From NCBI GenBank assembly GCA_017549665.1, contig JAFYUD010000018.1:1-7612 (forward strand): a stretch of DNA of 7,612 nucleotides, given 5' to 3'. The notes beneath the pieces were generated by a model that was not told the DNA's origin, made no database searches, and worked only from the letters and a program-made list of their open reading frames with translations. A program made the position numbers and the translations under genes. Source of the DNA: Clostridia bacterium (GTDB lineage: Bacteria; Bacillota_A; Clostridia; Oscillospirales; Acutalibacteraceae). This document shows, one piece after another, positions 6,147-7,612 of this stretch (position 1 is its first letter; every line of letters begins with the position of its first letter).

Positions 6147-7562
6147 TTACTTCATATTATTTACAACTTTTCTGAAAACTTCAGCTATAGTTTCCTGTGA
6201 AAGGTAACCGAGTGAATTTGTTTCATGATAATGACTTCTGTCAAATCTGTCTCTGCCGTTACTGAGATAGGGCTGAGTCTTGTGTAATGTAAAATCATTG
6301 GGAGGCACAACATAACCTGTCATGTCGTTTGTAACACCAAATACAAGAAGATTCTCGTCACCTGCAATCTCAACAAGAGGCTGGGGATTGATTTCAGGGC
6401 CCTTTCCTGTTGCCGATGTCTCTTCGGAGTCGTAACCTCCGTAAATTGTCTCAGGGAAACATTCACCGGGAAGAAGAAGTATCTTCTGATCTCCGAGTCT
6501 GATATATGTAATCTCAGACTTAAGAGCAAGACCCAACTCACCCTTATCGCAAGGATAACGCTTTGAACTCATTACCTTAAGGGAAGCAAGGAATGCAAGA
6601 ACTGAATTTTCAACAGGTGTGTAGTAAGGCTGGCGAAGTACCGCAACATCACAAGCGAGCTTTCTTTCATCTTCAATTGCAAGTGCTGCATTACCGAGGC
6701 ATTCACCCTGCAGCCTTGTACGTTCCCATTTTTCTTCACAGAAGTTTCCGGGGTCAACTGCACCGATAGCACCGATACCGAAAAGAACATTAACGTCCTT
6801 TTTATCATAAATAGTTTCTCTCAGGAAGTGAGGATAATCTGCACTTACAAGACGATTTGAACCACCAAGTGTATTGGGGTGCGCAGCAAAATTAAGGAAC
6901 CATGTTTCCTTGTCACCATTGTCAGGCACAAATCTTATTCTTGAAAGCACATCGTGAAGAACTTCAGGCGGTCTCTTATCAAACTGAGCTTCAGGAACAT
7001 GAATTGTTCCGAAATAAAGATCACCTTCAGTTCTGTTTTCATAAGCTTCATTACAAACTTTACAGATTGAATCAAAAAGCTTATTCATATATGAAGGATT
7101 CTTACCTGTTTTAGGAAGTTTTCCCCAATAACCGACAGTATCAAAACCTGCATGATTATGAGTACAACAGATATTTATACTTTTACATCCCTTAGCTTTA
7201 AGATGAGAAAGCATATCACGGATTTTTGCAACTTCAACTCTTGTAAGTCCGACAATATCTGCACTGACCATTAAAATTGAACCGTTGTCGTCACAACCTA
7301 TCCACATAGCACTGACAGTGATAGGATCATGTACACCTTCAATCTTCTTTGCCATAGCATGACCGGCAATCCAATAGGTTGCAGTATCAAGATCGTCAGG
7401 CATTACCTCACACTTTGAAAATCCGACTTTATATTTATTACCGCTGAACTGTTTTGCAACATGATCAGATATGGGCGGAGCTGTCATTTTACGTTTAAGC
7501 TTACGTCCGCTTGATTTAGATAAAGCTTTGACCGCAGAAGCGGCAAGATCTGCTATTGACAT
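6147..7562 (-). CDS. Neutral-ceramidase-like hydrolase, cytoplasmic
   Basis: The 471-residue product resembles the catalytic N-terminal domain of neutral/alkaline ceramidases, zinc enzymes that cleave the amide bond of N-acyl sphingoid lipids. Blocks seen in family order are C-T-H-N-H-A-G (133-139), A-A-H-P-N (226-230), S-A-D-Y-P-x-x-L-R (240-248), L-P-G-E (364-367) and T-N-D-x-T-G-Y-V-V-P (411-420). H135 or H137, H228, E367 and Y417 are the likely zinc ligands. The segment normally carrying the catalytic serine (G-D-V-S-P-N in known enzymes) reads G-A-V-D-P-G-N (267-273), so the serine appears to be aspartate. There is no signal peptide or membrane segment: residues 1-26 are alanine- and lysine-rich, so a cytoplasmic location is expected, unlike secreted ceramidases. 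The C-terminal immunoglobulin-like domain of full-length ceramidases is absent. True ceramidase activity is doubtful, and another amide or ester substrate is possible. The ATG at 7562 is chosen over the GTG at 7607 because of GGAGG seven bases upstream. Confidence 0.8.
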   Translation of the reverse strand: MSIADLAASAVKALSKSSGRKLKRKMTAPPISDHVAKQFSGNKYKVGFSKCEVMPDDLDTATYWIAGHAMAKKIEGVHDPITVSAMWIGCDDNGSILMVSADIVGLTRVEVAKIRDMLSHLKAKGCKSINICCTHNHAGFDTVGYWGKLPKTGKNPSYMNKLFDSICKVCNEAYENRTEGDLYFGTIHVPEAQFDKRPPEVLHDVLSRIRFVPDNGDKETWFLNFAAHPNTLGGSNRLVSADYPHFLRETIYDKKDVNVLFGIGAIGAVDPGNFCEEKWERTRLQGECLGNAALAIEDERKLACDVAVLRQPYYTPVENSVLAFLASLKVMSSKRYPCDKGELGLALKSEITYIRLGDQKILLLPGECFPETIYGGYDSEETSATGKGPEINPQPLVEIAGDENLLVFGVTNDMTGYVVPPNDFTLHKTQPYLSNGRDRFDRSHYHETNSLGYLSQETIAEVFRKVVNNMK

Positions 7563-7569
7563 ATACATA

Positions 7570-7574
7570 CCTCC
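7570..7574 (-). promoter_or_regulatory. Ribosome binding site that sets the ceramidase-like start
   Basis: GGAGG on the complement strand lies seven bases before the ATG at 7562 and only one base before another in-frame ATG at 7568. The first spacing is workable and the second is not, so translation should begin at 7562. Confidence 0.8.
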
Positions 7575-7592
7575 AATGTTTAAGACAACTTT

Positions 7593-7598
7593 ATTATA
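7593..7598 (-). promoter_or_regulatory. -10 element of the ceramidase-like gene
   Basis: TATAAT on the complement strand (7598-7593) lies about 31 bases before the start codon, leaving a short leader with the ribosome binding site. The matching -35 would fall at about 7616-7621, outside the window. This position also argues against the GTG at 7607, which lies upstream of the predicted transcript start. Confidence 0.65.
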
Positions 7599-7612
7599 AT
7601 ACAACACAGCAA

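Noticed and set aside
7563..7607. Upstream GTG start for the ceramidase-like protein, adding 15 residues
   Set aside because: The GTG is upstream of the TATAAT element and without a ribosome binding site, while GGAGG at 7574-7570 is well placed for the ATG at 7562.
1..7612. A multi-gene defence, biosynthetic or mobile system
   Set aside because: The genes are separately transcribed and belong to unrelated housekeeping or secreted families. There are no transposases, integrases, direct repeats, toxin-antitoxin pairs or CRISPR repeats. Only the nrdDG-regulator group looks functionally linked.

Overview
The window looks like chromosome of a strictly or facultatively anaerobic, low-GC Gram-positive bacterium, most likely a gut-type Clostridia (Ruminococcaceae/Oscillospiraceae-like). 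This is inferred from AT-rich DNA with strong GGAGG ribosome binding sites, a class III (oxygen-sensitive) ribonucleotide reductase operon, a clostridial-style Crp/Fnr regulator and a secreted beta-helix protein of a type common in such organisms. No mobile element, CRISPR array, rRNA or tRNA gene was seen, and no stretch longer than about 300 bases lacks a gene.

Layout, left to right. The last codons of an upstream gene (2-28, +) end at a strong terminator. A monocistronic PAP2 membrane phosphatase (148-819, +) follows, with its own promoter and terminator. Next is a monocistronic secreted right-handed beta-helix protein (938-2569, +), again with a clear promoter. It converges on the anaerobic ribonucleotide reductase operon nrdD-nrdG (5333 down to 2612, -), and the two transcripts share one perfect bidirectional terminator. 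Divergent from nrdD is a Crp/Fnr-family regulator (5485-6129, +). That gene converges on a cytoplasmic neutral-ceramidase-like protein (7562 down to 6147, -), with another hairpin between them.

The most interesting part is the 151-bp divergent intergenic region between nrdD and the regulator. It holds a perfect 16-bp palindrome, TGTTGCATTTGCAACA. This sits 29.5 bp upstream of a TAAAAT -10 element for nrdD, which is class II activator geometry, and it also overlaps the -35 of the regulator's own promoter. Two NrdR-box-like sites lie nearby with centres 32 bp apart. NrdD makes deoxyribonucleotides anaerobically, NrdG installs its glycyl radical, and the cysteine-containing regulator is a plausible local redox- or metabolite-responsive controller of the pair. 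That regulatory link is inference from layout and motifs. The PAP2, beta-helix and ceramidase-like genes show no evident functional link to the nrd operon.
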